Below are positions 45,092-53,167 of a stretch of DNA of 64,000 nucleotides, piece by piece. The notes beneath the pieces are model-generated. The model had not been told where the DNA came from. It saw nothing but the letters and a program-made list of their open reading frames with translations, and made no database searches. Source of the stretch: Virgibacillus_F sp049310925 (GTDB taxonomy: Bacteria > Bacillota > Bacilli > Bacillales > Amphibacillaceae). Position 1 is the first letter of the stretch; the number at the start of each line of letters is the position of its first letter. The DNA is taken from positions 1 through 64,000 of the forward strand of contig NZ_JBMERP010000013.1 of NCBI RefSeq assembly GCF_049310925.1, in the 5' to 3' direction. The position numbers and the translations under genes were made by a program.

Positions 45092-45928
45092 ATGTATAAT
45101 ATTGAAGCGGATTTTGAACAACTTATAAAAAAGTTGCCAGATAAGCAAAATAGAGACTTTGAGCTTATGGTCACTGAATTTGTTATTAGACAGGAAGAAG
45201 GAAACCTAACATTATTTACAGATTATGTTGAAAGAGTTCTAAATACATCAGATAACAAATTTTATAATTATATTGCATTTATTTGTTTGGCTACTTTGAA
45301 CAGAAGGCTGGAACAAATTTCACATTTGAATTTATTGTTTGAAAGGTATGGAAGTGATTTTAAGAGTCAACCGTTATACCTTCACTATAGGGCTCTTAAG
45401 CATAAGTCCAATGGAAAACTGGGTGACAGTATTGCTGACTCATTAAAAGCATTGGAGAACCCAACTCTATCTGACCATAGCGGTATCTTACACAGTTACG
45501 CAGAGTCTGTAATTGTTTTGTTGGAAAATGGCGATGAAGTTAACTTTTCGCCTATGAACAGTCTGGAAAAGAAGGCATATGAGGATTTGCTGTGTGCTAT
45601 AAGGGAAGACCAGGGTTATGCAAAGTTTTATGCTACAAAAGCACGTTTCTTAAGTTATCGCAATCAATTTTCTGAGGCAAAGCTGGCATTGAAACATGCA
45701 ATAGAACTAGAAAAAAAGGGCAGTGATTACCAGCTCAGGATCGCAAAATATTATCAATTGCTAAGTTATGTTCAAGTTAAAGAAGAGTTAATGAAAAATA
45801 AAATTGAACAAAAGGAATATAATACTGAGATGGATGCTAATATTAAAAAGCTAATTCTACCTTGGATATTAAAATTAATGAGCAGGAAAAAGAATATGGA
45901 AATCACATTTACAAAACAGAACAAATGA
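45092..45928 (+). CDS. TPR-like helical protein, probably truncated by a frameshift
   Basis: 278 residues from ATG 45092 (CGGGGAG 9 bases upstream). The body is made of helical pairs with TPR spacing (YLHYRALKHKSNGKLGDSIADSL; AKFYATKARFLSYRNQFSEAKLALKHAIELE). After codon 252 (AAA AAG at 45845) the frame runs into a basic, unlike tail and stops at 45928. The -1 frame instead opens at 45847 and continues as ANSTLDIKINEQEKE into the two-TM protein. Restoring one A would give a single TPR-coiled coil-2TM protein of about 390 residues. The unit leads into a PP2C gene. Confidence 0.65.
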   Translation: MYNIEADFEQLIKKLPDKQNRDFELMVTEFVIRQEEGNLTLFTDYVERVLNTSDNKFYNYIAFICLATLNRRLEQISHLNLLFERYGSDFKSQPLYLHYRALKHKSNGKLGDSIADSLKALENPTLSDHSGILHSYAESVIVLLENGDEVNFSPMNSLEKKAYEDLLCAIREDQGYAKFYATKARFLSYRNQFSEAKLALKHAIELEKKGSDYQLRIAKYYQLLSYVQVKEELMKNKIEQKEYNTEMDANIKKLILPWILKLMSRKKNMEITFTKQNK

Positions 45929-46260
45929 TAGAGGAAATGAAAAGGCAAAATTTACAAATGCTTGGTTTTTTCACAGCTATTATTTCGTTTACTGTAGGTT
46001 CAATTCAAATTGTCAAAAGTCAGCCTTTTATTTCAGCTGTATTACTATTACTTGTCTTAGCTGGTATTTTACTAGTAATCTATGCTGGATTTAGTTATGT
46101 TATGTTCTCAAACAGTACGTATGAAAACGCCAGAAAAAACTTTGTTGTATTTGGTGTTGGAGCGATAATAATAGTGCTATCTATTGTTGCGTATCAGCAA
46201 GGATGGTTAGGGGAGGTTGTTTCGTTTGAAAGTATCGAAGGTGTACAAAAAGGGACTTAA
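45862..46260 (+). CDS. Coiled coil plus two-TM segment, likely C-terminal half of the TPR protein
   Basis: 132 residues counted from TTG 45862; ATG 45925, overlapping the upstream stop as ATGA, is the alternative start. KTEQMIEEMKRQNLQMLGFF is a coiled coil entering two transmembrane helices (about 35-52 and 58-80), with a third hydrophobic stretch near 94-112. The open frame begins before any good start codon, at 45847, which supports a split gene. It overlaps the PP2C gene by 35 bases. Confidence 0.6.
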   Translation: MDIKINEQEKEYGNHIYKTEQMIEEMKRQNLQMLGFFTAIISFTVGSIQIVKSQPFISAVLLLLVLAGILLVIYAGFSYVMFSNSTYENARKNFVVFGVGAIIIVLSIVAYQQGWLGEVVSFESIEGVQKGT

Positions 46261-47092
46261 AGATATTAACGAAGATGCATTTGTTATAAACCAGGAGGAT
46301 TTAATATACGCAGCAATAGACGGCGCGACAGGATTGAATGGCGCTCCAGGTCATATTGCTTCTCAAATTATTCAGGAAAAACTGTATCTGCCGATGAAAG
46401 ATAGTAGTCTTTACAATCGAGTTGATTTTGCAAATAAACGACTGGAAGAAGAAATGATTGAATTCTATAGGAAGAACTTTGAGAAGTTGAGTATTCCCGG
46501 AATCAAAGGGATACCTAAAATGCAAAGAAGTTCAAGTGGAATGTCTGCGATCCAAATAGATGAAGCAAAGTTATTTTTTGAATATATTCATGCTGGTGAT
46601 TGCATGCTTTTTTTACAATATGAAAACAGCGATATTCGAACTATAACGTATGACCTTATTCAGTATCTTGACCAAGAGGCTATTAATGAAATGGTTAGAT
46701 TAAGAGAACAAGATGGAAATTATAATCTGGGAGCAGAGGAACTGAGAGAAAAAGTAAAACATATTTTGGTGGAAAACCGTGGGAAACTAAACACGAATAA
46801 AGGATACGGGATTATCGACGGCAGTGAAGAAGCGTTATTTCACCTGGAATCTGGAAGAGTAGCATTGAAAAGAGTAAAGAAAATACTTTTATTGAGTGAT
46901 GGACTACTTCTCCCCACTAAACATGGAGAAGAAGATAATGCATGGGATGTATCGGCTCGTATAGCCTTCAATCAGGGCTTGAATGGTCTGCTAGAAGAAG
47001 TTGAAAAGAGGGAAGCAGAAGATCCAGACTGTCAGATCTATCCAAGGTTAAAGGAGAAAGATGATAAGACAGGTGTATTGCTGGAATTATAA
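46226..47092 (+). CDS. PP2C (PPM) family serine/threonine phosphatase-like protein
   Basis: 288 residues from TTG 46226, 9 bases after GGGGAGG. All metal-site motifs of the PPM fold are present: DINEDAF (Asp17), AAIDGATG (Asp32), LLLSDGLLLP and C-terminal DDKTGVLLEL. No membrane segment is seen, so it should act in the cytoplasm, perhaps at the membrane-anchored TPR protein encoded just upstream. No partner Ser/Thr kinase gene is adjacent. The substrate is unknown. Confidence 0.82.
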   Translation: MKVSKVYKKGLKDINEDAFVINQEDLIYAAIDGATGLNGAPGHIASQIIQEKLYLPMKDSSLYNRVDFANKRLEEEMIEFYRKNFEKLSIPGIKGIPKMQRSSSGMSAIQIDEAKLFFEYIHAGDCMLFLQYENSDIRTITYDLIQYLDQEAINEMVRLREQDGNYNLGAEELREKVKHILVENRGKLNTNKGYGIIDGSEEALFHLESGRVALKRVKKILLLSDGLLLPTKHGEEDNAWDVSARIAFNQGLNGLLEEVEKREAEDPDCQIYPRLKEKDDKTGVLLEL

Positions 47093-47119
47093 GAAGTTAA
47101 AGTTGAATAGGTTACTGCT

Positions 47120-47173
47120 GGCTGTTAGTTTTAGTTGCACTTTGATGTGCTGCCGAAGCTGACGGCTTTTTTT
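47120..47173 (+). terminator. G-U-rich long hairpin, copy 3, terminating the PP2C unit
   Basis: GGCTGTTAGTTTTAGTTGCAC pairs with GTGCTGCCGAAGCTGACGGC, with several wobble pairs and two mismatches, followed by seven T residues. It is homologous to the hairpins at 19145 and 27073 but diverged in both arms while keeping the pairing. Confidence 0.75.
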
Positions 47174-47217
47174 GTGATTCTAGGTGGATTTGGGGCCTGT
47201 CAACAGTGGGGATGGAT

Positions 47218-47370
47218 CGTTTGTATGGGGAGGGCGATCGGTTGAGAGTTTTGTTGGATCGGATAGGCGTGAGTTTCGCTCGGTTGTATGGGAAAGGCGA
47301 TCGCTTGGGAGTGTCGTTGGATCGGATAGGTGATAGTTTCGCTCGGTTGAGAGAAGGGACGATCGGCACG
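47218..47370. repeat. 63-bp tandem repeat
   Basis: Two full units (47218-47280 and 47281-47343) plus a partial third. Each contains TTGTATGGG, GGCGATCG, TTGGATCGGATAGG and AGTTTCGCTCGG. Because the period is divisible by three, both strands remain open in several frames, but no start with a ribosome binding site is present. I treat it as non-coding. Confidence 0.7.
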
Positions 47371-47532
47371 GCCAGTCCAGATACAAGCAGGCCCGTAAAT
47401 GTGTAAACAGAAGAGACTACGATTCGCAAATTCCAGAAGCTTTTTTCAAGTGTATCCCTAGGTATAATATCGGCCAGCTAGTCCTATCCGATACAATAAA
47501 TAGAAATATATACAAAAATGGAGGACTAGTAC

Positions 47533-48078
47533 ATGATGAAAAATAAAGTATTGTTGTTCACTGGTTTGTTCTTTTCCATCCTTTTATTAACTGCTTGCTC
47601 TGAGGATGAGGGTATTAACGTTCCAGTTGGAGAAAATGGAGAAAGTATATCTGTTGATATTGATGGGAACGAAGAGGAAGGCGTTACAGTAGATGCTAAA
47701 AATGAAGATGGGGAGGGGATCTCAATAGGTACAACCCAAAATATACCCGAGGAATTCCCTGACGAAATTCCACTACCTGAAGAATATCTCATTCTCAATA
47801 CAACAAACATTAATGATAATGATATTGAGATGTCTACTGTCTCATTTTTAACTGAAACAGCGAACACAGAAGAACTACTGGAAATGTACAAAGGTTTCAT
47901 GGAGGATAATGCGTATGAACAAATTTCTGTAGAGAAAGCAATGGGCTCCACTGTACTGAAAATGCAAAAAACCGAAGAGAGTGTATTTATTTTTGTTACT
48001 CTGACGCCTCCTAGCTCAGAGGATAGCAAGGACGTATCTGTTCAATTAGCCTACCATAAAACAATAAAAACTGAGTAG
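47533..48078 (+). CDS. Small lipoprotein, unknown
   Basis: 181 residues with GGAGG 7 bases before the ATG. The lipobox LLTAC puts the lipidated Cys near residue 20. An acidic linker rich in Asp, Glu and Gly precedes a compact domain (about 75-175: EEFPDEIPLPEEYLILNTT through VTLTPPSSE). It is extracytoplasmic. No family was recognised. A strong bidirectional terminator follows. Confidence 0.7.
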   Translation: MMKNKVLLFTGLFFSILLLTACSEDEGINVPVGENGESISVDIDGNEEEGVTVDAKNEDGEGISIGTTQNIPEEFPDEIPLPEEYLILNTTNINDNDIEMSTVSFLTETANTEELLEMYKGFMEDNAYEQISVEKAMGSTVLKMQKTEESVFIFVTLTPPSSEDSKDVSVQLAYHKTIKTE

Positions 48079-48083
48079 TAATC

Positions 48084-48129
48084 AAAATAAATACCATCCA
48101 GGGCACAACTTTAGGATGGTATTTATTTT
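48084..48129. terminator. Bidirectional terminator between the lipoprotein and GlnQ-like genes
   Basis: AAAATAAATACCATCC pairs perfectly with GGATGGTATTTATTTT (16 bp) between converging genes. Confidence 0.88.
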
Positions 48130-48133
48130 CCAG

Positions 48134-48856
48134 CTATAGTATCTGACTTAAAAATGCTTTTGTACGTTCACTTCTGGGATTATTGAATAGTTGTTCTGGT
48201 GGCCCTTCCTCAACAAGAGCTCCTTCATCCATAAATAATACGCGGTCGCCCATTTCTCTGGCGAATCCCATCTCGTGTGTGACAACGACCATCGTCATTC
48301 CCTCATCAACGAGTTGTTTCATGACATCGAGCACTTCTTTTACCATTTCCGGGTCAAGTGCTGAGGTTGGTTCATCAAATAGCATGATTTTCGGTTGCAT
48401 AGCAAGTGCTCTGGCGATAGCGACGCGTTGTTGTTGTCCACCAGATAATTGTTCAGGAAATGCATTGGCCTTATCACTGAGTCCGACCTTATCCAGCAAA
48501 TGATAGGCCAGTTTGTTGGCATCCGCAGCAGTCATTTTTCGAACCCTTCTTGGAGCGTGTGTAATATTTGCCAGCACGCGTTTATGCGGAAAAAGATTAA
48601 ACTGTTGAAACACCATGCCTACTTCTGTACGAATTTCATTAATGTCGGTTTTTTCATCATTTACTTTTACACCATCAATGAAAACTTCCCCAGCTGTAAT
48701 TTCTTCCAGAAGGTTAATGCAACGGAGTAATGTACTTTTACCAGAGGCACTTGGGCCGATGACACAAATGACTTCCTTCTCTTTGATTTCATAGGTAATC
48801 CCTTTTAATACTTCCAGTTCACCAAACGATTTGTGTAATCCTTGGATTTTAATCAT
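48134..48856 (-). CDS. glnQ: Polar amino acid ABC transporter ATPase (GlnQ-like)
   Basis: 240 residues, full length. Walker A is GPSASGKST, the signature LSGGQQQRVAIARALAM, Walker B IMLFDEPTSALD, and the switch His lies in VVTHEMGFA. It energises uptake of a polar amino acid. Only a C-terminal piece of its permease remains next to it and no binding protein is present, so the system is probably dead or dependent on other permeases. Confidence 0.9.
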   Translation of the reverse strand: MIKIQGLHKSFGELEVLKGITYEIKEKEVICVIGPSASGKSTLLRCINLLEEITAGEVFIDGVKVNDEKTDINEIRTEVGMVFQQFNLFPHKRVLANITHAPRRVRKMTAADANKLAYHLLDKVGLSDKANAFPEQLSGGQQQRVAIARALAMQPKIMLFDEPTSALDPEMVKEVLDVMKQLVDEGMTMVVVTHEMGFAREMGDRVLFMDEGALVEEGPPEQLFNNPRSERTKAFLSQIL

Positions 48857-48860
48857 TCAT

Positions 48861-49190
48861 TCACCTTCCTGTCGACCGTGAGCCATCGGGGGGAAATCGT
48901 TTTCTGGGCGATGGAACATAACTATTGCTGAAACGATTTTCCGCGTACTTAATAACTTTTGAAAATAAATAAGTAAGAATCAGATATAAAATGGCAACCG
49001 TAATATACGGTTCCCAAAACCGTGAGTAAGCACCTGCAACAACTTTTCCTGCATACAGCAAATCATTTGCTGCTATGACAGTGACAAGTGATGAGTCTTT
49101 CAGTAATGCAATCAATTCATTACCCAAAGGCGGGATCATCCGACGGAATGCTTGCGGCAGAATAATGTCCCTCATTGCGATATTAGCAGG
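48861..49190 (-). pseudogene. Amino acid ABC permease, 5'-truncated
   Basis: The minus strand keeps the C-terminal about 105 residues of a HisM/GlnP-type permease. RDIILPQAFRRMIPPLGNEL is the EAA coupling loop, and ITVAILYLILTYLFSKVI is the last helix. Homology stops abruptly near 49190, where the other strand becomes an EAL-domain fragment. The first half of the permease and the usual binding-protein gene are gone. Confidence 0.85.
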
Positions 49191-49195
49191 ATTCA

Positions 49196-49711
49196 GGTTA
49201 TTCTCCTTTTAAAATAGCAGTAAACATTTCTACTATTCAGCTGCAACACCAAAATTTTGTTCAAACAGTGGGAGACATACTGCAAGAGACAGGACTTGAT
49301 CCAAAGTGGTTAGAACTGGAAGTAACGGAAAGTATCCTTATGGAAAATAGTGAAACTCTCAAAGACAGTTTATATAGATTAAAAGCAATTGGCGTTTCTA
49401 TATCAATTGATGACTTTGGTACTGGTTATACTTCCTTGAGTTACTTGAGACAATTTTCATTTGATAGGGTTAAAATTGACAGAAGTTTCATTAACGATAT
49501 TAGTAGCGATCTAAATGGAAAGGCAATCACATCAACTATTATCTCACTAGCCCATAAATTAAAAATGGGAGTAATAGCTGAGGGGATAGAAGATGATGTT
49601 CAATTATCTTTTCTTAAAGATGAATTTTGTGATGAAGGCCAGGGTTATCATTTTAGCAAACCTTTACCGGCCGAGCTGCATCATCTATTAAAAGCCCCTG
49701 AACGTGATTAA
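49196..49711 (+). pseudogene. EAL-domain (c-di-GMP phosphodiesterase) fragment
   Basis: The frame is open from 49196 (GYSPFKIAVNIS...) without a start codon. It continues through ELEVTES, SIDDFGTGYTSLSYL, VKIDRSFI and GVIAEGIE, the C-terminal two thirds of an EAL domain; DDFGTGYTSL holds metal-binding Asp residues. The EAL motif itself and everything N-terminal are missing. A GTG at 49268 could start a shortened product. It is best read as a truncated gene at a rearrangement junction. Confidence 0.85.
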
Positions 49712-49722
49712 TACAGACATTA

Positions 49723-49764
49723 GAAAACACCACTGACCAGTAACTTTTGATCAGTGGTGTTTTC
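49723..49764. terminator. Bidirectional terminator, EAL fragment / GTPase
   Basis: GAAAACACCACTGA pairs perfectly with TCAGTGGTGTTTTC across a 14-nt loop. It overlaps the stop codon of the minus-strand GTPase gene and follows the EAL fragment on the plus strand. Confidence 0.8.
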
Positions 49765-50419
49765 AGTTCAACTTCAGTACTTTCCTTACCTGTTCAATCC
49801 CTTCGTTAGTTCGGTTGCTTATGAATAACAAAGGTATATTATATGCTGCTAACGAAAATTTATCTTCAAAGTCTTTTTTAATAGTTTTCCGGTCACTTTC
49901 TTCCATGCTGTCTACAAAACTACGAATTACAATCAGCTTACCCTGGGACATGGAATGATAACAGGATTGAAAGATATCTTGATCTGCCTGATGGATTTTG
50001 CCATTTATCACTAATACAGTATAGTCCATCATTTCAAACGGATAGAAGATGGCAAAACTGGCTACCGGGTGTTTTGCTGTATTGTATCCTGGAGTATCGA
50101 TAAAACGTACACCTTTATAAGTATGATACAAAGGGACATCTAAATTATCACTCCAATCTGTAGCATCTGTTCCTATCCCTATAGTAGGTTTAGGAATACA
50201 CTTACCATTGGTGACCTTGTGAATTAAAGTTGATTTACCAGCTCCTGGTTGGCCTATAATCGTAATTTTTTTGTAGCTGTCAGTAGATAGTTTCTCATGC
50301 AACCGCTCGAAGTTTTTCTCTACTGTACTTTTAGGAGGTATGAACGACTTTCTAGTCTTAGCGTCTACCACTTTCTTAACTATGTAACTACTTACAACAA
50401 CTGCGGGGACCCACCACAT
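49763..50419 (-). CDS. IRG/dynamin-like small GTPase
   Basis: 218 residues. A hydrophobic N-terminus (VPAVVVSSYIVKKVV) may associate with the membrane. The G domain has P-loop GQPGAGKST (residues 56-64) and switch/G3 FIDTPGYNT (108-111). G4 is atypical: VIRSFVD occupies the place of NKxD. The fold matches 50S-ribosome-binding / immunity-related GTPase types. The gene follows the 349-residue GTPase by 14 bases, so the two are probably one operon and may interact. Function unknown. Confidence 0.78.
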   Translation of the reverse strand: MWWVPAVVVSSYIVKKVVDAKTRKSFIPPKSTVEKNFERLHEKLSTDSYKKITIIGQPGAGKSTLIHKVTNGKCIPKPTIGIGTDATDWSDNLDVPLYHTYKGVRFIDTPGYNTAKHPVASFAIFYPFEMMDYTVLVINGKIHQADQDIFQSCYHSMSQGKLIVIRSFVDSMEESDRKTIKKDFEDKFSLAAYNIPLLFISNRTNEGIEQVRKVLKLN

Positions 50420-50433
50420 CTAACAGCACTCCT

Positions 50434-51483
50434 TTAAAGACTAACACTATCGTAAGTATTGAGTTCTTCCTTTAAGATTGCTTCTGCCAAAGTATGACAG
50501 TCTTTCAGGTAAGCATCACCAGCAGATTTAGTTATTGCAAAACCAACAGTTGCTGCAATAGCCTGACCTACTATTGGAACATATTTTGATAACTTTGAAA
50601 CGGAAATTCTTGTGGCATAATGCTTTAACAAAAGTAACGCACCTTCTTTTGTAGCGTAATCAATTACTTTATTGGCAACTGGCAGTAAAGCTGGACCAAG
50701 ATTCTTAAACTTTTTATGTTCTATACCGTAAATCTCTCTAATTTCCTTAAACATTTTTAACATAAGCGAGACATCTACCCCTACATCAAGACCTGGAACC
50801 GGGTTAATTCCATTTGCAGCGGCTAACCCCGCATACCTGGTAACGAGCCCTTCACACTCTTGCCTTTTTTGTTCAAGGTGTTTTATCGTGTAAGCTTTAG
50901 CTGCACGTATATATTTATCTTTCTTTGCAGGTTCCAGCACATTGCGAATTCCCTCTTGAAGTAAGTCGAATCCAAAAGAATTTCTGCAGCTTGTAAAGTA
51001 AACCTTTTCTTGAGAACCTACCTGCTTTTGCACATCTTCCAGAATTTCTTCTTGTAATTCTTCTGTAGATTTAGCGGGATCCCATATATCGTCATATTTA
51101 TTTCGCACAAATAGACAAACTCTTCCTTTTGATTTCAATTCTTTAAAAAAGGTAGTATCAGAATCATGAAACTTACCTGAAAAAACACATAGAAACAAGT
51201 CAAATTCTTCTGGTTTGAAACTTTCCATCCATTCATTAGGAGGAAATTGCGATGTACCATATCCTGGTAAATCCACTAGCAAAAGCTCATTATATTCATG
51301 TATTTTTGCTTCCTTTGTTACATCAGTAGAAGCTCCAATTTCTGCTACATTTTTTCCAACAAGTTTGTTAATAATGGACGATTTCCCTGCACCAGGTTGT
51401 CCAAATAAAGCAATTTTCAACTTATCTTGTTGTTCTTCTGCCAATGATTCTTTAATTTTTTTACTCTCTTCTTGAATAGTCAC
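50434..51483 (-). CDS. GTPase with C-terminal DUF697-like domain
   Basis: 349 residues from GTG 51483 (GGGGTGCGG upstream). P-loop GQPGAGKSS at 28-36, G3 VDLPGYGT at 70-77, and canonical G4 RNKYD at 127-131. The C-terminal half (about 200-340) contains AAANGINPVPGLDVGVDVSL and a glycine-rich VGQAIAATVGFAITK segment, a DUF697-type membrane-associating region. Such proteins resemble bacterial IRG-like GTPases. It is paired with the smaller GTPase downstream. Confidence 0.8.
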   Translation of the reverse strand: MTIQEESKKIKESLAEEQQDKLKIALFGQPGAGKSSIINKLVGKNVAEIGASTDVTKEAKIHEYNELLLVDLPGYGTSQFPPNEWMESFKPEEFDLFLCVFSGKFHDSDTTFFKELKSKGRVCLFVRNKYDDIWDPAKSTEELQEEILEDVQKQVGSQEKVYFTSCRNSFGFDLLQEGIRNVLEPAKKDKYIRAAKAYTIKHLEQKRQECEGLVTRYAGLAAANGINPVPGLDVGVDVSLMLKMFKEIREIYGIEHKKFKNLGPALLPVANKVIDYATKEGALLLLKHYATRISVSKLSKYVPIVGQAIAATVGFAITKSAGDAYLKDCHTLAEAILKEELNTYDSVSL

Positions 51484-51797
51484 AACCGCACCCCATAAAT
51501 AGTTTATATTTTAAATCTATTATATCACATAAGAAGAATGCTAAATCTAAATTGGTCACTAGTTTTGGTATGGAATGTTATATTTAATACTAATTTTACC
51601 TGAATCAATTTCAAAGGATAGCAGTAAAGATTCGAAGAGGGAAATCAGCGGAAAAGCACGGCAGTTATACGGTAAAAACGTACAAAAGGCACACTGCGGT
51701 TCGTAGGGGGGGAGGGGATATGACCTACCCGACAAAAGGCTTGAGATAACTTCAAATGCTTACCTATTGCTGACGTTAGCTAGATAAGGATACAACT
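51484..51797. other. Intergenic, nothing recognised
   Basis: Holds the upstream region of the GTPase operon (AT-rich, 51485-51600). The G-rich stretch GGGGGGGAGGGG near 51708 lies in otherwise featureless sequence. No gene or RNA is supported. Confidence 0.4.
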
Positions 51798-51836
51798 AAA
51801 AAAGTGCTCCAACGTTAGTAATAGTTGGAGCACTTT
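51798..51836 (-). terminator. Terminator of the YdcZ pair
   Basis: AAAGTGCTCCAAC / GTTGGAGCACTTT, a perfect 13-bp stem with a 10-nt loop, followed on the minus strand by TTTTTTAGTTG. It starts 4 bases past the stop of the second transporter gene. Confidence 0.9.
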
Positions 51837-51839
51837 AAA

Positions 51840-52316
51840 TTAGTGAATTATGTTTGCATATGTTTCTTCATTAGAGCGTTTATTTCCTTTATAGATAAAA
51901 TAAAGAGCAATGATCATAAAAAGCAAAGCAAACCAACGTTGGGCATCAAGTGGGATAACCAAACTATTAAACCAACCAAAGTGATCAATTACCACTCCAA
52001 TAACTAGTTGTCCAATGATAACAGCAATACTAGTTGCAATAACACCAATTCTTGGAACTGCAAAGACGTTAAAAAGTAAAAATAGTACTCCTAAAAATAC
52101 CGCACTTAATTGCCAAACGGGTACTTTGAAGATGGCAAATATATCTCCTTGACCAAAGAAGAGAATAACTATAGCTAAAAACATAGAGCCAGTCATAAAG
52201 GTTAAAAATGTAGTTTCAATTGTTCCTGCCTTACGACTAAATGTACCATTTATAGCTGATTGTGTACTTAATGCGATACCACCCAGTAAAGTGAATAAAA
52301 TCATAATTATACCCAT
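51840..52316 (-). CDS. YdcZ/DUF606 DMT-family transporter, subunit 2
   Basis: 158 residues with five hydrophobic helices. GGIALSTQSAINGTF at the start and VIIGQLVIGVVIDHFGWF in the fourth helix are the DUF606 hallmarks. Such five-helix DMT proteins usually work as pairs, here with the gene 10 bases upstream. The substrate is unknown. It belongs to an ArsR-regulated operon. Confidence 0.85.
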   Translation of the reverse strand: MGIIMILFTLLGGIALSTQSAINGTFSRKAGTIETTFLTFMTGSMFLAIVILFFGQGDIFAIFKVPVWQLSAVFLGVLFLLFNVFAVPRIGVIATSIAVIIGQLVIGVVIDHFGWFNSLVIPLDAQRWFALLFMIIALYFIYKGNKRSNEETYANIIH

Positions 52317-52326
52317 GTTTTCCCTC

Positions 52327-52755
52327 CTAGTTAACTAAAATAAGCGCCATTATCATTGAAATAACAGCAAATAGTTTTTCCTTATTGATTCTGGATTTCT
52401 TACTTCCGAGCCAACCAAAATGCTCAATAACCATACTCATTATTAGTTGACCAATAATTACAGCAACCATAGTTATGCCAACACCGACAAATGGAACACT
52501 AATAACTATTGCTGTTAAATATACAACTCCTAAAGCACCTCCAAGGAGAGTCCACTTTGGTGCTTCAACCACATGTGAAATCTTGCCTTTACCAAAAAAT
52601 AACCATAGTAATCCAAGAATAATTGCACCTACAAAAAAATTATAAAAACTGGTTTCGAGCTGACCTATTGTCTTACCTAGTTCACCATAAATAGCTCCTT
52701 CAAAACTAAGGGCTACTCCTGCTAATAATGCAAATATATATGCAATATAACGCAT
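52327..52755 (-). CDS. YdcZ/DUF606 DMT-family transporter, subunit 1
   Basis: 142 residues with five helices; GVALSFEGAIYGELG and VIIGQLIMSMVIEHFGWLG mirror its partner downstream. Start ATG 52755 follows AGGAGGAGTT. An ArsR-type operator lies just upstream. The two proteins probably form an antiparallel heterodimer. Confidence 0.85.
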   Translation of the reverse strand: MRYIAYIFALLAGVALSFEGAIYGELGKTIGQLETSFYNFFVGAIILGLLWLFFGKGKISHVVEAPKWTLLGGALGVVYLTAIVISVPFVGVGITMVAVIIGQLIMSMVIEHFGWLGSKKSRINKEKLFAVISMIMALILVN

Positions 52756-52789
52756 GATTTAACTCCTCCTAACAACCCTTTATATATAT

Positions 52790-52809
52790 ATATCTAGATA
52801 TATCGATAT
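52790..52809. promoter_or_regulatory. ArsR operator upstream of the transporter pair
   Basis: ATATCTA-N6-TCGATAT, within overlapping palindromes of alternating AT around CTAG and CGAT. The same half-sites with the same spacing occur at 53168 ahead of the ArsR gene. The pattern fits the ATA-N-rich 12-2-12 type sites of ArsR/SmtB regulators. Confidence 0.65.
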
Positions 52810-52842
52810 AGTTATGAAAAAAGTAACGGAAATCAGAATATC

Positions 52843-53157
52843 TTAGATTTCCGTTCTAAAGTATTCAGAAAACTGACGAATGGCTTCCTCATCTCTTCTA
52901 TAATAAGTCCACTGACCATACCGAACAGATTCGAGCAAACCTGCTTTCTGCATCAAATTTAAGTAGTGAGATACCGTAGATTGAGAAGCCTTAGCTTTTT
53001 CATGTATGTCCCCAACACATACTCCGCCTTTATAACTAACCTCCTTTGGTAGGTGAGCACCTTGTTTAGGGAAGTGCTTCTCTGGTTCTTTTAACCACTG
53101 TAAAATGTTGAGTCGAGTTTCGTTAGATAACACTTTAAATACATCGATAGGTTCCAT
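52843..53157 (-). CDS. ArsR family transcriptional regulator
   Basis: 104 residues. The winged helix includes RLNILQWL, then KAKASQSTVSHYLNLMQKAGLLESVRYGQWTYYRR, the usual recognition helix and wing. One Cys (GGVCVGDIHEK) lies before the recognition helix and there is no CxC pair, so classical arsenic/metal sensing is not supported. Operators matching each other flank the gene on both sides, pointing to autoregulation and control of the YdcZ pair downstream. Confidence 0.87.
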   Translation of the reverse strand: MEPIDVFKVLSNETRLNILQWLKEPEKHFPKQGAHLPKEVSYKGGVCVGDIHEKAKASQSTVSHYLNLMQKAGLLESVRYGQWTYYRRDEEAIRQFSEYFRTEI

Positions 53158-53167
53158 AAGTTATATT

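Noticed and set aside
47112..47429. ORFs on both strands over the 63-bp tandem repeat
   Set aside because: They are open only because the repeat period is divisible by three; no start signal is present.
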